This document shows, one piece after another, positions 62,121 to 64,000 of a stretch of DNA of 64,000 nucleotides (the first letter of the stretch is position 1; each line of letters begins with the position of its first letter). Both the position numbers and the translations under genes were made by a program. The notes under the pieces were generated by a model. That model searched no databases. It was not told the DNA's origin and saw only the letters and a program-made list of their open reading frames with translations. The stretch comes from Sympetrum striolatum. Its lineage: Eukaryota > Arthropoda > Insecta > Odonata > Libellulidae. The stretch covers positions 63,479,454 through 63,543,453 of the forward strand of contig OX388345.1 in assembly GCA_947579665.1 (NCBI GenBank). The letters run 5' to 3'.

Positions 62121-63429
62121 GTCGCGTTGTTAGGTTACCCCTTTCACCTCCGTGGCTTGCTTTTTTCTGTATCAGGGGCTCTCAATTATCTTCTACAAAC
62201 CAATGATGTATAAATAACAAATTTTTCGCTACTGATATTTTAATATAGTCATTTTATATCGCTTCAAAGGTAACTTTCGCTAAAATTAACTTCCCATTTA
62301 ATTTATGTTAAATATTTCAGTAAAGAATGTCATTAATCGGTTGTTTTTGACTCATTTAATCCTCTTTCAGTTACCATCAGTGGTTCGCGTACCACAGGTT
62401 GATAGCTCCAGCTCTATTATATTATTCCATTGTTGTGTGTCGTAATTGCATGTTTATTAAACCAAAGGAATTCTGGCGTACGTTTAGTCCTATTCACATA
62501 CCCGTATATCTATTGGAGAGGTAAATGTTTGATTTAACAAACATCCTCCAGTAGTTCATAAGGATTTTCATGGTCGAATATCCGTGAGCAATCGCCTGTT
62601 GGCCCTGTTTGACGTAATATATCGAAGTTTATCTTTCAAAATATTAGTTATTCAACCAGAAAGGCTTGTTTTTTCATCCGTTTGTTTAGGTTTAGAATCT
62701 CACAGCATCTTGAAAAAAGTCTCACGTGCCCTCTCAGCATATATTTTTCTGCTGCCCTTACCTTGACTCTGTCAAAGTTTAATCAACTACCCGTGGAGCA
62801 TTTCTGTTTTATATTAGTATCTCCACTGGTAACTTACGTTGTAGCATGTTTGTTCGCGCGACAGGCGTATTTGGGGGCCTTCTGCAAATTCAAGTTTATC
62901 GTCAAACTAACAATCTGGCTTGGTTAGAATGGTTGTTCAAACACAAAAATGCTACCTCTCTAAATTGTGGAAGGTTTTATGAACGGTACACAATGGAGAA
63001 GGAAAATAAATTCCGTAAATATTATGATCCCTTCGTCCAGTCATAAAATCGTCATCCCGATGAAAGTATTGTTTTGAAATGCTCCATCAAAGCAAATGGG
63101 TGCAAATAATATATTGTTTTGCTTCATTATTTTCTAAGGAGAATCCGTTACCTGAGAATTTCAAATTAATTTAGATCTTTGTTTATTCAATTGTGTTATT
63201 TAAGAACGGCCTTAAACCTTTATTTGGAAGTAAAGCTTGATTGGTTGAAGGTATTCTTTCAGCAAGGTTGTTACAAAATGTTGTTATGCTTTTCAACTCA
63301 GTTAAAAATGTGTTTTGCTGTTTGGATTACAAATAGACTACTAAGCCAATAATAATTAATAATCAGAAGAGAATATTTTTTCTAATTATTTGTGGTTTAG
63401 AGAATTAAAATATCTCCACTAGCCGTCTT
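62121..63429. other. Non-coding stretch, weak hAT-like fragment at 62.38 kb
   Basis: CAGTGGTTCGCGTACCACAG at 62380 resembles a hAT terminus and is itself partly palindromic, but no partner end was found. Open frames at 62.58-63.05 kb overlap in several phases without motifs. Confidence 0.25.
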
Positions 63430-63470
63430 TCTCAGCGCTCCGTACCACTAAGCTACCGGTTTTCGGAAAC
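63430..63470 (-). repeat. tRNA-like A-box fragment
   Basis: On the minus strand GGTAGCTTAGTGGTACGGAG and following GCGCTGAG resemble the D arm and A box of a tRNA, but no B box follows at tRNA spacing. It is probably a truncated SINE head. Confidence 0.35.
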
Positions 63471-63661
63471 AATGGAAAGACCCGGATTGCCGATCTTAAT
63501 TAACAGCCAATTCTTTTTCCTTCCGGTCATTAGTATAAACTAAAGCATAAACTATATTTTGGAAAAAATGAGTTACGAGCTACTGTAAAGGTGCAATGTA
63601 TTCATCCATATTTTTATAAAAATAAACCTGTTAAACTTTGCGCAAACCATGTAGCCCATAT

Positions 63662-63904
63662 TTACTTTACTAAATACGAGTATTTTTTGTGCAAGAGGTT
63701 ATAATATTTATTAACAGAAAAAATATCAAGCTGATTTCTCAATTTTGGTGGTATGTTATGAAAAGGAATAATTTTGATAACTCCTCTGTATCTCACCATG
63801 TAGTGGGTGGAGGCGGTCCGGGATGTGTAAATATCCTGTTTCCTTCTCAATTCACTAACGCTCTTGGGCGAATGCCGAATGAGAGCGATCGTGACGCGGA
63901 TCAC
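63662..63904 (-). pseudogene. Possible non-LTR retrotransposon ORF2 C-terminal remnant
   Basis: The minus-strand frame contains YRGVIKIIPFHNIPPKLRNQ followed by LDIFSVNKYY. This resembles the pattern Y.GIKL(F/Y)N.LP..(I/L)RN...I..FK..L at the C-terminus of several insect LINE ORF2 proteins. The match is short and decayed, and there is no upstream reverse transcriptase within the frame. A chance frame remains possible. Confidence 0.35.
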
Positions 63905-64000
63905 GATGCCATTGAGATTCTCAAGGATCCGAAATTGTTAAAATTTAAATTCTGAAGGATTCCGGGGAAGTAGGAAAAAGTGAAAACTTGATGAGATCTT

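Noticed and set aside
62380..62400. hAT-like terminus CAGTGGTTCGCGTACC
   Set aside because: No partner terminus or 8-bp target duplication was found, so an element cannot be delimited.
1..64000. CRISPR arrays, bacterial operons, phage or plasmid origins
   Set aside because: No regularly spaced direct repeats and no long bacterial-type genes; the tRNA intron and splice sites point to a eukaryotic nuclear genome.

Overview
This window reads as non-coding, A+T-rich nuclear DNA from an animal, most likely an arthropod and probably an insect. The evidence is a nuclear tRNA-Tyr(GTA) gene with a short intron after position 37 and no encoded CCA, a GC-richer promoter-like island holding an NRF-1 palindrome, one short first coding exon ending in a GT splice donor, and many tRNA-derived SINEs, MITEs (TA- and 8-bp-flanked), fold-back elements and LINE stubs. 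There are no operons, ribosome binding sites or long intact ORFs. The open frames of 60-145 codons look like chance frames or relics. Species cannot be decided from the sequence alone.

Layout. 0-6 kb: tRNA-Tyr on the minus strand with its Pol III terminator, a 77-bp TA-flanked MITE, a complex fold-back element with iterated subterminal motifs (4.3-4.9 kb), and a nested palindrome (5.57-5.83 kb). 6-18 kb: a ~0.49-kb fold-back, a LINE 3' stub, a hAT-type MITE with a perfect 8-bp target duplication (13.5-13.8 kb) and a minus-strand LINE ORF2 remnant. 21.8-22.1 and 29.6-29.9 kb: two diverged copies of one unnamed repeat. 23.7-24.6 kb: the only convincing protein-gene signal, a CpG-rich promoter island followed by an 18-codon first coding exon on the plus strand. 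Everything to its right may be the first intron or introns of that gene, so many insertions may be intronic.

26-50 kb: a second copy of the 77-bp MITE, a hAT relic, two oppositely oriented copies of a very short tRNA-derived SINE (32.2 and 42.1 kb), and an inverted pair of hammerhead-ribozyme-like motifs (37.0-37.2 kb). 49.6-64 kb: a pogo/Tigger-type MITE, a second SINE-like retroposon with a 14-bp target duplication, a candidate internal exon at 61.5 kb, a strong hairpin at 62.1 kb and a possible LINE C-terminal remnant near the right edge.

The most interesting signals are the inverted hammerhead-like pair with a compensatory stem I change, the 77-bp MITE that is almost only terminal repeats, the fold-back with eleven copies of a GGTAAAAATGCCAC-like motif, and the compact SINE family. 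All calls are by eye; similarity searches were not possible.
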